From Rhodococcus globerulus NBRC 14531 (GTDB taxonomy: Bacteria; Actinomycetota; Actinomycetes; Mycobacteriales; Mycobacteriaceae): a stretch of 64,000 bases of DNA. The stretch is taken from the NCBI RefSeq assembly GCF_001894805.1, contig NZ_BCWX01000001.1, positions 1,798,001 through 1,862,000 on the forward strand, read 5' to 3'. This document shows positions 19,450 to 33,793 of the stretch, in pieces; positions within the stretch are counted from its first letter, which is position 1; each line of letters starts with the position of its first letter. A program made the translations under genes and the position numbers. A model generated the notes under the pieces. It was not told the DNA's origin and did no database searches. It was given only the letters and a program-made list of their open reading frames with translations.

Positions 19450-19455
19450 TAGGCT
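19450..19455 (+). promoter_or_regulatory. -10-like element upstream of trpC
   Basis: TAGGCT in the 131-bp gap between the membrane protein and trpC resembles an actinobacterial -10 hexamer and lies about 60 bases before the trpC ATG. A 14-bp palindrome, CCCACGCGCGTGGG (19404-19417), lies upstream and could be a small terminator stem or operator. No clear -35 is seen. It suggests that trpC and downstream genes have a second promoter. Confidence 0.4.
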
Positions 19456-19515
19456 GACACCACCCCGATGACGTATCTCACATCGGGCACTTGCCCAGAA
19501 AGGATTCGGGCCACG

Positions 19516-20325
19516 ATGACCGTACTCGACTCGATTCTCGACGGGGTGCGCGCTGATGTCGCCGCCCGCGAAGCCGTACTCGACTTCGCTGCAGTCAAGG
19601 CTGCCGCGGCCACTGCACCGCCCGCCCTCGATGCTGTAGCGGCACTTCTGGAACCGAGCATCGGCGTCATCGCCGAGGTGAAGCGCGCAAGCCCGTCCAA
19701 GGGTGCGCTCGCAGACATCGCCGACCCCGCCGAATTGGCAGCCGCCTACCAAGCGGGCGGTGCTCGAATTATCAGCGTTCTCACCGAAGAACGTCGTTTC
19801 CACGGATCGCTCGCCGACCTGGATGCCGTCCGCAAGGCCGTCACTATTCCGGTGTTGCGCAAGGACTTCATCGTGGGTCCGTACCAGATTCACGAGGCAC
19901 GCGCCCATGGCGCCGATGTCATTCTGCTGATCGTCGCGGCACTCGAGCAGCAGGCGCTTGCCTCGTTGATCGATCGCACCGAATCGTTGGGGATGACTGC
20001 GCTGGTCGAGGTTCACACCGAGGAAGAGGCCAACCGCGCGCTCGAAGCCGGCGCCAAGGTCATCGGTGTCAACGCCCGCAACCTCAAGACCCTCGAGGTC
20101 GACAAGAACACCTTCGGTCAGATCGCCCCTGGCCTTCCGACCGAAACCATCAAGATCGCCGAGTCGGGCGTTCGTGGCACTGCTGATCTGCTCGCGTACG
20201 CAGGCGCAGGCGCAGACGCAGTCCTGGTGGGCGAAGGCCTCGTGACCAGTGGTGATCCGCGTAAAGCGGTTGCCGATCTGGTCAACGCCGGAGCGCATCC
20301 GTCCTGCCCTAAACCGTCACGCTGA
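19516..20325 (+). CDS. trpC: indole-3-glycerol-phosphate synthase
   Basis: A 269-residue TIM-barrel enzyme that converts carboxyphenylamino-deoxyribulose phosphate to indole glycerol phosphate. Family motifs are [48 protein letters not shown] and ESGVRG. ATG 19516 has AAAGGA upstream; the open frame reaches 19468 without a better start. The usual trpF is absent next to it, as expected in actinobacteria, where PriA can take over that step (family knowledge). Confidence 0.96.
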   Translation: MTVLDSILDGVRADVAAREAVLDFAAVKAAAATAPPALDAVAALLEPSIGVIAEVKRASPSKGALADIADPAELAAAYQAGGARIISVLTEERRFHGSLADLDAVRKAVTIPVLRKDFIVGPYQIHEARAHGADVILLIVAALEQQALASLIDRTESLGMTALVEVHTEEEANRALEAGAKVIGVNARNLKTLEVDKNTFGQIAPGLPTETIKIAESGVRGTADLLAYAGAGADAVLVGEGLVTSGDPRKAVADLVNAGAHPSCPKPSR

Positions 20326-20334
20326 ATCGCATCA

Positions 20335-20367
20335 CCGCTCGGGAGGGGTTTGCCCGCACCCGAGCGG
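20335..20367 (+). other. intercistronic hairpin between trpC and trpB
   Basis: CCGCTCGGG (20335-20343) pairs perfectly with CCCGAGCGG (20359-20367) around a 15-base loop, followed by TTGCAATTGCC rather than a T-run. A second small stem (GCCCG/CGGGC) follows at about 20377-20390. Together they could be a weak terminator, a processing site or an mRNA stabiliser that sets trpC and trpB levels apart. Confidence 0.45.
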
Positions 20368-20424
20368 TTGCAATTGCCCGTACCCGGGCGGTGACAGGCG
20401 ACACGCTTGGGGCAGACTGGGGGA

Positions 20425-21741
20425 GTGACTTCACGTACTCAGGGACCAGTCTTCAAGGGCGGCAATCTGCCGCCGGCCAGTGCCGGACTTGCCGAGCGCA
20501 CCACTCATGATCCGGATGCCGGAGGGCACTTCGGTGTCTACGGCGGACGTCATGTGCCCGAGGCGCTCATGGCGGTTATCGAGGAAGTTACCGCCGAATA
20601 CGAGAAGGCCCGCAGCGACGACGCTTTCCTGAACGAACTCGACCGACTGCAGCGCGACTACACCGGACGCCCGTCGCCGATTTTCGAAGCAACGCGCATG
20701 AGCGAATACGCGGGCGGCGCTCGCATCATCCTCAAGCGTGAAGATCTGAACCACACCGGTTCTCACAAGATCAACAACGTCCTCGGTCAGGTACTTCTTG
20801 CCAAGCGAATGGGCAAGACTCGTATCATCGCCGAGACCGGAGCGGGACAGCACGGCGTCGCCTCGGCCACTGCTTGCGCGTTGCTCGGCCTCGAGTGTGT
20901 CATTTACATGGGTGCGGTCGACACCGAGCGTCAGGCGTTGAACGTCGCCCGGATGCGCCTGCTGGGCGCCGAGGTCGTCTCGGTCGAAACCGGTTCGCGC
21001 ACACTCAAGGATGCGATCAACGAAGCTCTCCGCGATTGGGTTTCCCACGCGGACGACACTTACTACTGCTTCGGTACCGCTGCCGGTCCGCATCCGTTCC
21101 CGACCCTCGTGCGCGATTTCCAGCGGGTCATCGGTCTCGAGGCCCGCGCTCAGGTTCAGGCCTTGACCGGTCGGCTTCCCGACGCCGTCACGGCTTGCGT
21201 CGGTGGCGGTTCCAACGCCATCGGTATTTTCCACCCGTTCATCGACGATCTGTCGGTGCGACTGGTCGGTTACGAGGCAGCGGGCGACGGCGTTGAAACC
21301 GGTAGGCATGCAGCAACATTCGCAGGCGGAACGCCTGGCGCATTCCAGGGTGCGTACTCGTACCTGCTGCAGGACGAAGACGGTCAGACCATCGAATCAC
21401 ATTCCATCTCCGCAGGTTTGGACTATCCGGGTGTCGGTCCGGAACATGCGTATCTCAACGACATCGGTCGGGCTACCTACGAGCCCGTCACCGACTCCGA
21501 GGCAATGGATGCGCTCCTTCTGCTCTCGCGGCGCGAAGGAATCATCCCGGCCATCGAATCCGCGCACGCGGTTGCCGGCGCGCTGCGCCTGGGCAAGGAG
21601 CTCGGCGAAGGCGCCATCATCGTCGTCAACCTGTCCGGTCGTGGCGACAAGGACATGGATACTGCCGCGAGCTGGTTCGGTCTGTTCGACAACGCAGACC
21701 AGCCCGCAGACCAGACCAACACGGAAGGCTCGGACAAGTGA
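20425..21741 (+). CDS. trpB: tryptophan synthase beta chain
   Basis: A 438-residue PLP enzyme that condenses indole and serine. The PLP lysine lies in [11 protein letters not shown], and the phosphate-binding loop in [18 protein letters not shown] is also present. GTG 20425 has TGGGGGAG upstream and is preferred over an in-frame start at 20407. Its stop overlaps trpA by 4 bases, matching the obligate alpha-beta complex. Confidence 0.96.
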   Translation: MTSRTQGPVFKGGNLPPASAGLAERTTHDPDAGGHFGVYGGRHVPEALMAVIEEVTAEYEKARSDDAFLNELDRLQRDYTGRPSPIFEATRMSEYAGGARIILKREDLNHTGSHKINNVLGQVLLAKRMGKTRIIAETGAGQHGVASATACALLGLECVIYMGAVDTERQALNVARMRLLGAEVVSVETGSRTLKDAINEALRDWVSHADDTYYCFGTAAGPHPFPTLVRDFQRVIGLEARAQVQALTGRLPDAVTACVGGGSNAIGIFHPFIDDLSVRLVGYEAAGDGVETGRHAATFAGGTPGAFQGAYSYLLQDEDGQTIESHSISAGLDYPGVGPEHAYLNDIGRATYEPVTDSEAMDALLLLSRREGIIPAIESAHAVAGALRLGKELGEGAIIVVNLSGRGDKDMDTAASWFGLFDNADQPADQTNTEGSDK

Positions 21742-22541
21742 GCGAACGACCATCACGCCTCGCATCCACGTTTGCGGCATGTAAGGCGGAAAACCGAGCT
21801 GCGCTCGTCGGCTACCTGCCAGCAGGCTACCCAACGGTGTCCGAATCCATCGACGTCTTCAAGACGATGGTCGACGGCGGCTGCGACATCATCGAGGTCG
21901 GGGTCGCGTACTCCGACCCCGTGATGGACGGACCGACCATTCAGCGTGCCGCTGAAACTGCCCTCAGCAACGGCGTCCGCTTGCGCGACATCTTTACCGT
22001 CGTCGAGCAGATCAGCTCGGTCGGCGGCAAGGCCGTAGTCATGACGTACTGGAACCCGGTCATGCAGTACGGGATCGACAAGTTCTCCCGCGACCTCGCT
22101 GCCGCAGGCGGACTCGGACTGATCACCCCCAACCTCATTCCTGACGAGGCCGCCGACTGGATGGAAGCGTCCGAGAAGCACCACCTCGATCGGATCTTCC
22201 TCGTGGCACCCTCGTCCACCGAAGAGCGACTGGCTATGACGCTCCAGGCAAGTAGCGGGTTCGTATACGCGGCCTCCACGATGGGTGTCACCGGAGCGCG
22301 CGACGCAGTGTCGTCGATGGCACCTGAACTCACCGCACGGATCCGCGCGCATTCCGATATCCCGGTCGGTGTCGGGCTTGGCGTTCGCTCTGGCGCCCAG
22401 GCAGCAGAAATTGCCGGCTATGCCGACGCAGTAATCGTCGGGTCTGCGCTGGTCTCGGCTGTGGAAAACGGACTCGGAGCTGTCCGTGCCCTCACCGAAG
22501 AACTCGCTGAAGGTGTCCGCTCGGCTAACGTGGCGTCGTGA
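21738..22541 (+). CDS. trpA: tryptophan synthase alpha chain
   Basis: A 267-residue TIM-barrel subunit that cleaves indole glycerol phosphate and channels indole to TrpB. Conserved motifs are [32 protein letters not shown] (with the catalytic Glu and Asp), and GVGLGVRSG near the phosphate site. The GTG start overlaps trpB, and the stop overlaps lgt (GTGA). Confidence 0.96.
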   Translation: MSERPSRLASTFAACKAENRAALVGYLPAGYPTVSESIDVFKTMVDGGCDIIEVGVAYSDPVMDGPTIQRAAETALSNGVRLRDIFTVVEQISSVGGKAVVMTYWNPVMQYGIDKFSRDLAAAGGLGLITPNLIPDEAADWMEASEKHHLDRIFLVAPSSTEERLAMTLQASSGFVYAASTMGVTGARDAVSSMAPELTARIRAHSDIPVGVGLGVRSGAQAAEIAGYADAVIVGSALVSAVENGLGAVRALTEELAEGVRSANVAS

Positions 22542-23572
22542 CGTCAACTGTTGAACTACTGGCCTACATTCCCAGTCCTCCACAAGGTGTCTGGTACATC
22601 GGGCCCGTGGCACTGCGCGCCTACGCGCTCTGCATCATCGCCGGAATCATCGTCGCCATCGTCTGGGGCGACCGGCGGTGGGTCGCGCGAGGCGGCGAGA
22701 AGGGCACCGTTCTCGATATCGCAGTCTGGGCCGTGCCGTTCGGATTGATCGGTGGCCGGCTGTACCACGTGCTCACCGACTGGCCGCAGTATTTCGGTGA
22801 AGGCGGCACACCGATCGACGCACTCAAAGTGTGGAACGGTGGCCTCGGAATCTGGGGCGCAGTCTTCCTCGGCGGTGTCGGCGCCTGGATCGGGTGCCGC
22901 AGGCGTGGGATCCCCGTCGCGGCGCTGGGGGACGCGATCGCGCCTGGTGTGCTGCTTGCGCAGGCGATAGGCCGGTTCGGCAACTACTTCAACCAGGAGT
23001 TGTACGGGCGCGAAACGACAGTGCCATGGGGATTGGAAATCTTCCAGCGTGTGAACTCGTCAGGTCAGACCGATGCGTTGTCCGGTGTATCGACCGGCGT
23101 CGTAGAGAAGGTCGTGCACCCCACCTTCCTGTACGAGGCCGTGTGGAACGTCCTCATCGTCGTCCTGCTTGTCGTGGTCGATCGCCGATTCAAGATCGGC
23201 CATGGACGACTGTTCGCCCTCTACGTGGCGGGTTACTGCGCCGGTCGGTTCTTCGTCGAACTCATGCGCGACGATCCGGCATACGAACTTGCAGGCATTC
23301 GCGTCAACTCCTTCACCTCGGTGATCGTGTTCGTGGCGGCAGTTGCGTACTTCCTGCTGGCCAAGAAGGGTCGTGAAGATCCTTCCGAACTGAAGTCCAA
23401 GGACTACGTCGAGAACACGCCTGTCGAGAACACGCCCGTCGAGAACACAGCTTCGGAGGCCACCGACAGTGATACCGACTCGGATGACGGTATCGCGACG
23501 GCAAAGGTTGCCGATTCAACCAGCGTGGACGCAAAGCAGGATGTTGATCTGAAGAAGCCGGACAAGCCATGA
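22538..23572 (+). CDS. lgt: prolipoprotein diacylglyceryl transferase
   Basis: A 344-residue membrane enzyme that adds diacylglycerol to the lipobox Cys of lipoproteins. About seven membrane segments are seen, and the Lgt signature GRFGNYFNQELYGRETTVPWG is intact. After the last segment (about residue 275), a hydrophilic, acidic tail of about 70 residues holds three VENT(P) repeats and a Thr/Ser/Asp run, a tail common in actinobacterial Lgt. The GTG start overlaps trpA, an operon arrangement shared with mycobacteria. It serves the lipoproteins in this window (MceE, LivK, GlnH-like). Confidence 0.96.
   Translation: MTSTVELLAYIPSPPQGVWYIGPVALRAYALCIIAGIIVAIVWGDRRWVARGGEKGTVLDIAVWAVPFGLIGGRLYHVLTDWPQYFGEGGTPIDALKVWNGGLGIWGAVFLGGVGAWIGCRRRGIPVAALGDAIAPGVLLAQAIGRFGNYFNQELYGRETTVPWGLEIFQRVNSSGQTDALSGVSTGVVEKVVHPTFLYEAVWNVLIVVLLVVVDRRFKIGHGRLFALYVAGYCAGRFFVELMRDDPAYELAGIRVNSFTSVIVFVAAVAYFLLAKKGREDPSELKSKDYVENTPVENTPVENTASEATDSDTDSDDGIATAKVADSTSVDAKQDVDLKKPDKP
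23408..23452 (+). repeat. 15-bp in-frame tandem repeat in the lgt tail
   Basis: Three copies of a 15-base unit, GTCGAGAACACGCCN, the last diverged at its 3' end, encode VENTP-VENTP-VENTA in the cytoplasmic tail of Lgt. The copy number could vary between strains by slippage without breaking the frame. Confidence 0.85.
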
Positions 23573-23658
23573 CTGGTCCGCATCGCACCCAGTTCGAGGT
23601 ATAAAGATCACTTGCCTCAACGATTTGCCGGACCGTCGTCGACCCGAAGGAATACACG

Positions 23659-24456
23659 TTGCCTGACTTGAACAAGTATCCGGATCCCGCAGAGTCCGGG
23701 GACGCTTCGAGCTCTCAATCCGCGGTTCCCCCGCAGTTCGGTTCGCCCTTCGATTACGAGGCAACCGCTGATGCTTCCTTGAGCGAAACCTCGGCGCCCA
23801 CGGAGAAGACTCCGTCAACCGAAACAACGGGCACCGGTCCCGGCTGGGACACATATGCGGGAATGGGCAACGGCCCAGGGTGGGGGAGCCATCCGATTTA
23901 CCCGCCGCCGGCGGGGTCGGAGCCCACAACAGCGTTCTCGGCTGCTTCAGATCCGACGGCTGCGTATCCGATTTCGGAGCCCGCGCCGCCGAACTACACG
24001 CCGCCGAGCTACGAGCAGCAGCCTTATCAGCAACAGAGCTATCCGCCTCCGGCGGACGGTCCGGTGTACGGCGTCCCAGCCGACCAGAGCGCAAATCCGT
24101 ATGCAGCGCCACCGGTTCAGGGTTACACCGCTCCGCCGCAGAACCCCGGTTACGGGCAGCAGCAGCCTTATGCGCAGCCCTATGGTTTTGTCGATCCGTC
24201 GGCGCCGTTCGGTCGTGATCCGATCACCGGGCAGCCGTTCTCCGACAAGTCGAAGGTGACCGCCGGCCTGCTCGGCATTCTGCTCGGCGGATTCGGCGCA
24301 GGCCGGTTCTATCTCAATCAGCCCGGTACTGCGATCGCACAGATTGCGGTGACATGGTTGACGTGTGGAATCGGTGGTATCTGGCCGTTGATCGACGGCA
24401 TCATGATGCTGACCGGCAGTGTGAAGGACAAGTACGGGCGACCACTCCGCAGTTGA
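23659..24456 (+). CDS. TM2 domain-containing membrane protein
   Basis: A 265-residue protein. The first 190 residues are low-complexity, rich in Pro, Tyr, Gln and Ser (SYEQQPYQQQSYPPP and similar), so probably disordered. The C terminus is a TM2 domain: SKVTAGLLGILLGGFGAGRFYLNQ, a second membrane segment and the DxxxxL-type turn in WPLIDGIMML. The function of the family is unknown. A TTG start is used, with CGAAGGAA upstream. It lies between lgt and a strong terminator. Confidence 0.85.
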   Translation: MPDLNKYPDPAESGDASSSQSAVPPQFGSPFDYEATADASLSETSAPTEKTPSTETTGTGPGWDTYAGMGNGPGWGSHPIYPPPAGSEPTTAFSAASDPTAAYPISEPAPPNYTPPSYEQQPYQQQSYPPPADGPVYGVPADQSANPYAAPPVQGYTAPPQNPGYGQQQPYAQPYGFVDPSAPFGRDPITGQPFSDKSKVTAGLLGILLGGFGAGRFYLNQPGTAIAQIAVTWLTCGIGGIWPLIDGIMMLTGSVKDKYGRPLRS

Positions 24457-24473
24457 TCCCCTCGCTCGTTTCA

Positions 24474-24509
24474 CCGTGGCACCTCGATACAGGGGTGCCA
24501 CGGTTTTTT
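24474..24509 (+). terminator. Rho-independent terminator after the TM2 gene
   Basis: CCGTGGCACC pairs with GGTGCCACGG around a 10-base loop and is followed by TTTTTT (24504-24509). It closes the trp-lgt-TM2 unit before gltB. Confidence 0.93.
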
Positions 24510-24594
24510 CTATCGCAACCTGCACATACCGGTTGTAAACTGACCCTTGCCGGTTGCGGGTTCGTGTGGCGGCCCCGCATGGTGGAGGGCACGC

Positions 24595-29080
<4,486 letters not shown>

Positions 29081-29088
<8 letters not shown>

Positions 29089-30586
29089 TCCGCGAGGTTT
29101 TCTCGGCATCACGCGCGCTTCGACGCCGATGCGCCCGGTGCCGGAGCGAACAGCTGACTGGAGTGAGGTCTATGCCGAGCTTCCCACCGATCAGCGCAAG
29201 CACGAGGTGTCCGAGCAAGCATCGCGCTGCATGGATTGCGGAATCCCGTACTGCCATTCGGGTCTGTCGGGGTGCCCACTGGGGAATCTGATCCCGGACT
29301 GGAACGACCTCGTGCGGCGCGACGACTGGTCCCTTGCCGCGGACCGATTGCACGAGACCAACAACTTTCCGGAGTTCACCGGACGGCTGTGTCCGGCGCC
29401 GTGTGAAACTGCCTGCGTACTTGCTCTTTCCAGTCACTTGACCAGCGGAAGCGTGGCAATCAAACGCATCGAGGCGGCGATTGCCGACACCGCGTGGGAG
29501 GAGGGTTTGGTGCAACCGCAGATCCCGTCCGTACGTTCCGATGCCCGGGTGGCGATCGTCGGATCAGGGCCCGCGGGTCTCGCTGCAGCGCAACAACTGA
29601 CGCGTGTAGGTCACCGAGTCACGGTGTTCGAGCGGCATGACCGCGTCGGCGGGCTGCTGCGTTACGGCATCCCTGATTTCAAGATCTCGAAGCATCACAT
29701 CGACCGCAGGCTTGAACAGATGCGCGCCGAGGGGACCGAGTTCGTAACGGATTGTGATGTGGGGACCGACCTCGCGGCGGGCGAGCTCCTCTCCAACTAC
29801 GACGCCGTTGTTCTGGCAATCGGGGCCGGGAGAGCGCGCGACGTCGACGTTCCCGGTCGTGATCTGACAGGAATACATCCGGCAATGGAGTACCTCGTGC
29901 CGGCCAACCGTGAATGTGCTGGTGACGGGCCGAGCAGGATCAGTGCAGCGGGCAAGAATGTCGTCATCATCGGCGGCGGTGATACCGGTGCCGACTGCCT
30001 CGGAACCGTTCACCGTCAGGGAGCCGCGTCGATTGTCGAATTGGATTACCACGAGCAGCCCCCACTCGAACGCGACGACGGCGCAGACCCGTGGCCACTC
30101 TGGCCGTTGTTACTGCGGAGCGCTCCCGCTGACGCCGAGGGGGGAGTGCGTGAGTTCGAGGTAGCCGCTCAGGAATTCACCGGTGAAAGTCACGTCCGGG
30201 CAGTGCGCGTCGCGCCCGTTCGTGTGTCTCGGGACGAGAGTGGCCGACGGATTGCCGAACCGGTGGGGGCTGTATTCGATTTGCCGTGTGACCTTGTGTT
30301 CTTGGCCGTCGGGTTTGCAGGCGTCGAGCGCACCGGCTTGCTGTGCGGCTTCGGCCTCGAGCCGAATTCACGAGGGGTGATCGCCTGCGGGCGCGACTGG
30401 CAGACTTCGTGCCCCGGCGTCTTCGTGTGCGGTGACGCACACCGGGGTGCGTCGTTGGTGGTGTGGGCCATTGCTGAAGGACGCTCGGTTGCGCGGGCGG
30501 TCGATCGGTATCTGACTGGGGCATCGCAGCTTCCGGCTCCCGTACATCCCGGTGCGTTGCCACTCGTTATTAGGAATCGAAACTGA
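29081..30586 (+). CDS. gltD: glutamate synthase small (beta) subunit
   Basis: A 501-residue subunit that feeds electrons from NADPH to GltB. The N-terminal iron-sulfur cysteines include C50, C53 and C58 (CMDCGIPYC) and the later CPLGN and CPAPCETAC clusters. The FAD motif AIVGSGPAGLAAAQQL and the NAD(P) motif VVIIGGGDTGADCLG are intact. The GTG start overlaps gltB, so the pair is coupled. Confidence 0.95.
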
Positions 30587-30648
30587 ATCGAGTAAGAACA
30601 AAAGATGCACGTCGGACGCGCCGGATAGAAGTGCGCACTGCGAGCGAC

Positions 30649-30654
30649 TAGGCT
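30649..30654 (+). promoter_or_regulatory. -10 element of a leaderless pyk transcript
   Basis: TAGGCT ends 6 bases before the pyk GTG at 30661, and no Shine-Dalgarno sequence lies between. The spacing puts transcription initiation at or next to the start codon, as in the many leaderless mRNAs of actinobacteria. Confidence 0.55.
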
Positions 30655-30660
30655 CGAGCC

Positions 30661-32079
30661 GTGAACCGACGGACAAAAATTGTATGCACCCTGGGACCGG
30701 CAACAGCTACCGGTGACCGAATCCGTGAGCTCGTGGAGAGCGGCATGGACGTGGCCCGGCTCAACTTCAGCCATGGCGACCACGCCGATCACGAAGAGAA
30801 CTACATCCGCGTCCGCGCAGCGTCAGACGCGACAGGCAAGGCCGTCGGCGTCCTCGCCGACCTGCAAGGCCCAAAAATCCGGCTCGGTCGATTCAAGGAC
30901 GAGCGGACCGTCTGGGAAAGCGGTGAAGAGGTTCGAATCACCGTCGACGACGTCGAGGGCACTCACGACCGCGTCGGAACCACGTACAAGGAACTCGCAC
31001 GCGACGCCAAGCCGGGCGATCGCCTGCTCGTCGACGATGGCAAGGTCGGTCTTGTCGTCACGGCGGTCGAAGGCAACGACGTCGTCTGCACGGTCACCGA
31101 GGGTGGACCGGTCAGCAACAACAAGGGCCTTTCGCTTCCCGGTATGAATGTCTCCGTTCCGGCACTGTCGGGCAAAGATATTGCCGATCTGGAATTTGCC
31201 CTGAAGCTGGGTGTCGACTTCATCGCTCTGTCGTTCGTTCGTTCGCCTGCGGACGTCGAACTGGTTCACGCCATCATGGACCGAGTCGGTCGCCGCGTTC
31301 CCGTTATCGCGAAGCTCGAAAAGCCGGAAGCTATCGACAATCTCGAAGCCATCGTGTTGGCATTCGACGCCGTCATGGTTGCCCGTGGCGACCTCGGCGT
31401 GGAGTTGCCTCTCGAGCAGGTTCCGCTCGTGCAGAAGCGTGCCATCCAGATCGCCCGCGAAAACGCCAAGCCCGTCATCGTGGCAACGCAGATGCTCGAG
31501 TCGATGATCGAGAACTCGCGCCCCACCCGCGCTGAGGCTTCCGACGTTGCCAACGCTGTCCTCGACGGCGCGGACGCGGTCATGCTTTCCGGCGAGACAT
31601 CGGTTGGTAAGTACGTCATGGAGACCGTCCGCACGATGGCACGCATCGTCGAGGCTGTCGAAACCGAATCGACACGCGTTCCTCCGCTGACTCACGTGCC
31701 GCGCACCAAGCGAGGCGTGATCTCCTACGCTGCGCGCGATATCGGAGAGCGCCTCGACGCCAAGGCCCTGGTTGCCTTCACCCAGTCCGGCGACACCGTG
31801 CGTAGGTTGGCGCGTCTGCACACGCCGTTGCCGCTTCTGGCCTTCACCCCGTTGCCTGAGGTGCGGAGTCAGCTGTCACTCACCTGGGGAACCGAAACGT
31901 TCCTCGTCGACTCGGTGTCCACCACTGACGAAATGGTGCGTCAGGTGGACAGTGCACTGCTGTCGCTCGGGCGCTACGCGAAGGGCGATCTTGTTGTCAT
32001 CGTCGCCGGTTCGCCTCCGGGAACCGTGGGCTCCACCAACCTGATCCACGTTCACCGCATCGGCGAAGAACTCCACTAG
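30661..32079 (+). CDS. pyk: pyruvate kinase
   Basis: A 472-residue glycolytic enzyme that transfers phosphate from phosphoenolpyruvate to ADP. It shows TKIVCTLGPAT, LNFSHGDH, the catalytic-metal region VIAKLEKPEAI, MVARGDLGVELPLEQVP and the C-terminal regulatory domain. The length is normal. The GTG start appears leaderless. The tesB gene starts one base after the stop, so the two share a transcript. Confidence 0.96.
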   Translation: MNRRTKIVCTLGPATATGDRIRELVESGMDVARLNFSHGDHADHEENYIRVRAASDATGKAVGVLADLQGPKIRLGRFKDERTVWESGEEVRITVDDVEGTHDRVGTTYKELARDAKPGDRLLVDDGKVGLVVTAVEGNDVVCTVTEGGPVSNNKGLSLPGMNVSVPALSGKDIADLEFALKLGVDFIALSFVRSPADVELVHAIMDRVGRRVPVIAKLEKPEAIDNLEAIVLAFDAVMVARGDLGVELPLEQVPLVQKRAIQIARENAKPVIVATQMLESMIENSRPTRAEASDVANAVLDGADAVMLSGETSVGKYVMETVRTMARIVEAVETESTRVPPLTHVPRTKRGVISYAARDIGERLDAKALVAFTQSGDTVRRLARLHTPLPLLAFTPLPEVRSQLSLTWGTETFLVDSVSTTDEMVRQVDSALLSLGRYAKGDLVVIVAGSPPGTVGSTNLIHVHRIGEELH

Positions 32080-32080
32080 C

Positions 32081-32962
32081 GTGAGCGACGCGGACGCGTC
32101 GACAGACCTCGGCACACTTCTCGGTCTGCTCGATCTCGAAACCATCGGAGACGACGCGTTCCGCGGGCATCACCCGGCGCAGGTAAGTTCGCGGACGTTC
32201 GGCGGTCAATTGGTGTCTCAGGCGCTGATGGCCGCCGGCCGTACCGTCGACGGTGATCGACCGATCCACGCGATCAACGGCCACTTCATTCGCGGCGGAG
32301 ATGTCAAGGCGCCCATCGAATATCGCGTCGAGCGGCATCGCGACGGGCGCGCGTTCGCAAACCGTCAGGTCACCGCGTATCAAGGCGACAACGAGCTGTT
32401 CGTGATGCTGGCAGCGTTCCAGGATTCCGGCACAGGGCTAGAGCATGCCGTCGAAATCCCGGACGTTCCGCTACCGGAGTCTTTGCCGCCCTTGGGTGAT
32501 CGACTGTCCGGCTACGAGGCGACGCTTCCGCATTTTGTGGGCGCACTCAAGCCGATCGACATGCGGTACGCCAACGATCCGGCGTGGATTTTGAAAGGCG
32601 CGGGGGAGAAGCTCACCCATAATCGCGTGTGGATGCGACCGGACGGCGTGCTACCGGACGACTCACTGATTCACGCCGCCGTATTGGCGTACTCGTCGGA
32701 CACCACCGTGCTGGATTCCATCCTGACCACCCATGGATTGTCGTGGGGGCACGATCGGATTGTTGCAGCGACGGTAAATCATTCGATCTGGTTTCACCGG
32801 CCGTTCCGCTTCGACGACTGGGTTCTGTACGCGACGGAGTCGCCGGTTGCCGCGGGTTCACGAGGATTGGCGACCGGGCGATACTTCTCGATCGAGGGCA
32901 TGCTGATGGCAACGGTGGTGCAGGAAGGCGTCATCAGGCACTTCCCGCGCAAGGGGGAATAG
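32081..32962 (+). CDS. tesB: acyl-CoA thioesterase II
   Basis: A 293-residue double-hotdog enzyme that hydrolyses acyl-CoA to fatty acid and CoA. Both halves are visible: FGGQLVSQALMAAGRTVDGDRPIHAINGHFIRGGD near residue 42 and the second hotdog with SLDHTIWFH-type HSIWFHRPFRFDDWVLYA near residue 230. The GTG start follows pyk by one base. The pyk-tesB pair is also seen in mycobacteria (recalled). Confidence 0.94.
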   Translation: MSDADASTDLGTLLGLLDLETIGDDAFRGHHPAQVSSRTFGGQLVSQALMAAGRTVDGDRPIHAINGHFIRGGDVKAPIEYRVERHRDGRAFANRQVTAYQGDNELFVMLAAFQDSGTGLEHAVEIPDVPLPESLPPLGDRLSGYEATLPHFVGALKPIDMRYANDPAWILKGAGEKLTHNRVWMRPDGVLPDDSLIHAAVLAYSSDTTVLDSILTTHGLSWGHDRIVAATVNHSIWFHRPFRFDDWVLYATESPVAAGSRGLATGRYFSIEGMLMATVVQEGVIRHFPRKGE

Positions 32963-32988
32963 GACCCAGCCCCCGTAAGGGGGAACAG

Positions 32989-33492
32989 TCAGGCTGATTT
33001 GCGGTACTGCGATGCGAGTTCGTCGGCGCGATCCCAGGGCGACCAGTCGACTTCACGGCCGTCGAGTTGTGCCGCAACCACTTCCAGGCCGGCATGCCAG
33101 CCCGCTGCATGCGCGTACGCGGAGTCCTCGTCCTCCATCGTGTGTGTGAGGGTCAACCAGCACCCTCCGGTGCCGTCGGGGTGCAATTCCCAGTGCAATG
33201 TGTCTGCGTCCCACAGGTACTCGAAGATGTGGTGCGGATGGACGCTGATGACAGTTCCGTGTGAGCTGTGATCAGCGGGCAAGCCGTATCGCTTGACCTG
33301 TTGCGGCGTCACTTTGAACAGTAGGTCTGCGCCGGGAGTCAGTGTGAAATCGACGTCGGCGGGAAACCACGTGTCGAGAAATTCGCGTTGAGTGATGACC
33401 TTCCATACTTTGTCCGGCGATTGTGGAACGGCGAGCCGGAAGTTCAGAGACACCCGACCGTCGTACGTCAGGTTGATTGTGCCGTTGTCCAT
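32989..33492 (-). CDS. SRPBCC/AHSA1-family protein
   Basis: A 167-residue START-like protein. VPQSPDKVWKVITQREFLDTWFPADVDFTLTPGADLLFKV and WELHPDGTGGCWLTLTHTMED are typical of the AHSA1/SRPBCC fold, which binds hydrophobic ligands or activates partners. ATG 33492 has GGAGG ideally spaced; the frame is open to 33654. It is convergent with tesB. The ligand is unknown. Confidence 0.85.
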   Translation of the reverse strand: MDNGTINLTYDGRVSLNFRLAVPQSPDKVWKVITQREFLDTWFPADVDFTLTPGADLLFKVTPQQVKRYGLPADHSSHGTVISVHPHHIFEYLWDADTLHWELHPDGTGGCWLTLTHTMEDEDSAYAHAAGWHAGLEVVAAQLDGREVDWSPWDRADELASQYRKSA

Positions 33493-33793
33493 CGGTGCCT
33501 CCAACGTTGGTGCCCGTGCGGTTGCCACTATCGTGCCATTTTTGAGGCGCGGACGGAATAACTGCAGGTCAGATCGTTGTAATGTGTTCATGTCGATGTT
33601 CACGTGGCGTGCGGTTCTTCTCGGTCGGTGAGGACACCATAGGGGTAGAGGCAATTCTTTGGTTATCGTTCATTCTTTGTTTCCGGTGGTTCGTCATGCC
33701 TCCTGTACTGGCGATTCTCTGCTTAACCGTCCGGCATCGGCCGAAAGCGCTAGGCATGGTGAACACTTGGTAATGTAATGGTAAGTTCGCGTC
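33493..33793. other. intergenic region, AT-richer, no gene seen
   Basis: This gap lies between the divergent SRPBCC and acetyltransferase genes. It is AT-richer than its flanks. Near its right end, TAATGT and TAAGTT just before the ATG at 33794 resemble -10 elements of a leaderless or short-leader transcript. A 63-codon frame inside it has neither a ribosome-binding site nor a plausible composition. Confidence 0.5.

Noticed and set aside
18574-20298. 574-codon minus-strand frame opposite trpC
   Set aside because: It spans several real plus-strand genes and the intergenic promoter, and has shadow-type composition.
33582-33773. 63-codon frame in the SRPBCC/acetyltransferase gap
   Set aside because: There is no ribosome-binding site, the composition is odd, and it crosses the divergent promoter region.
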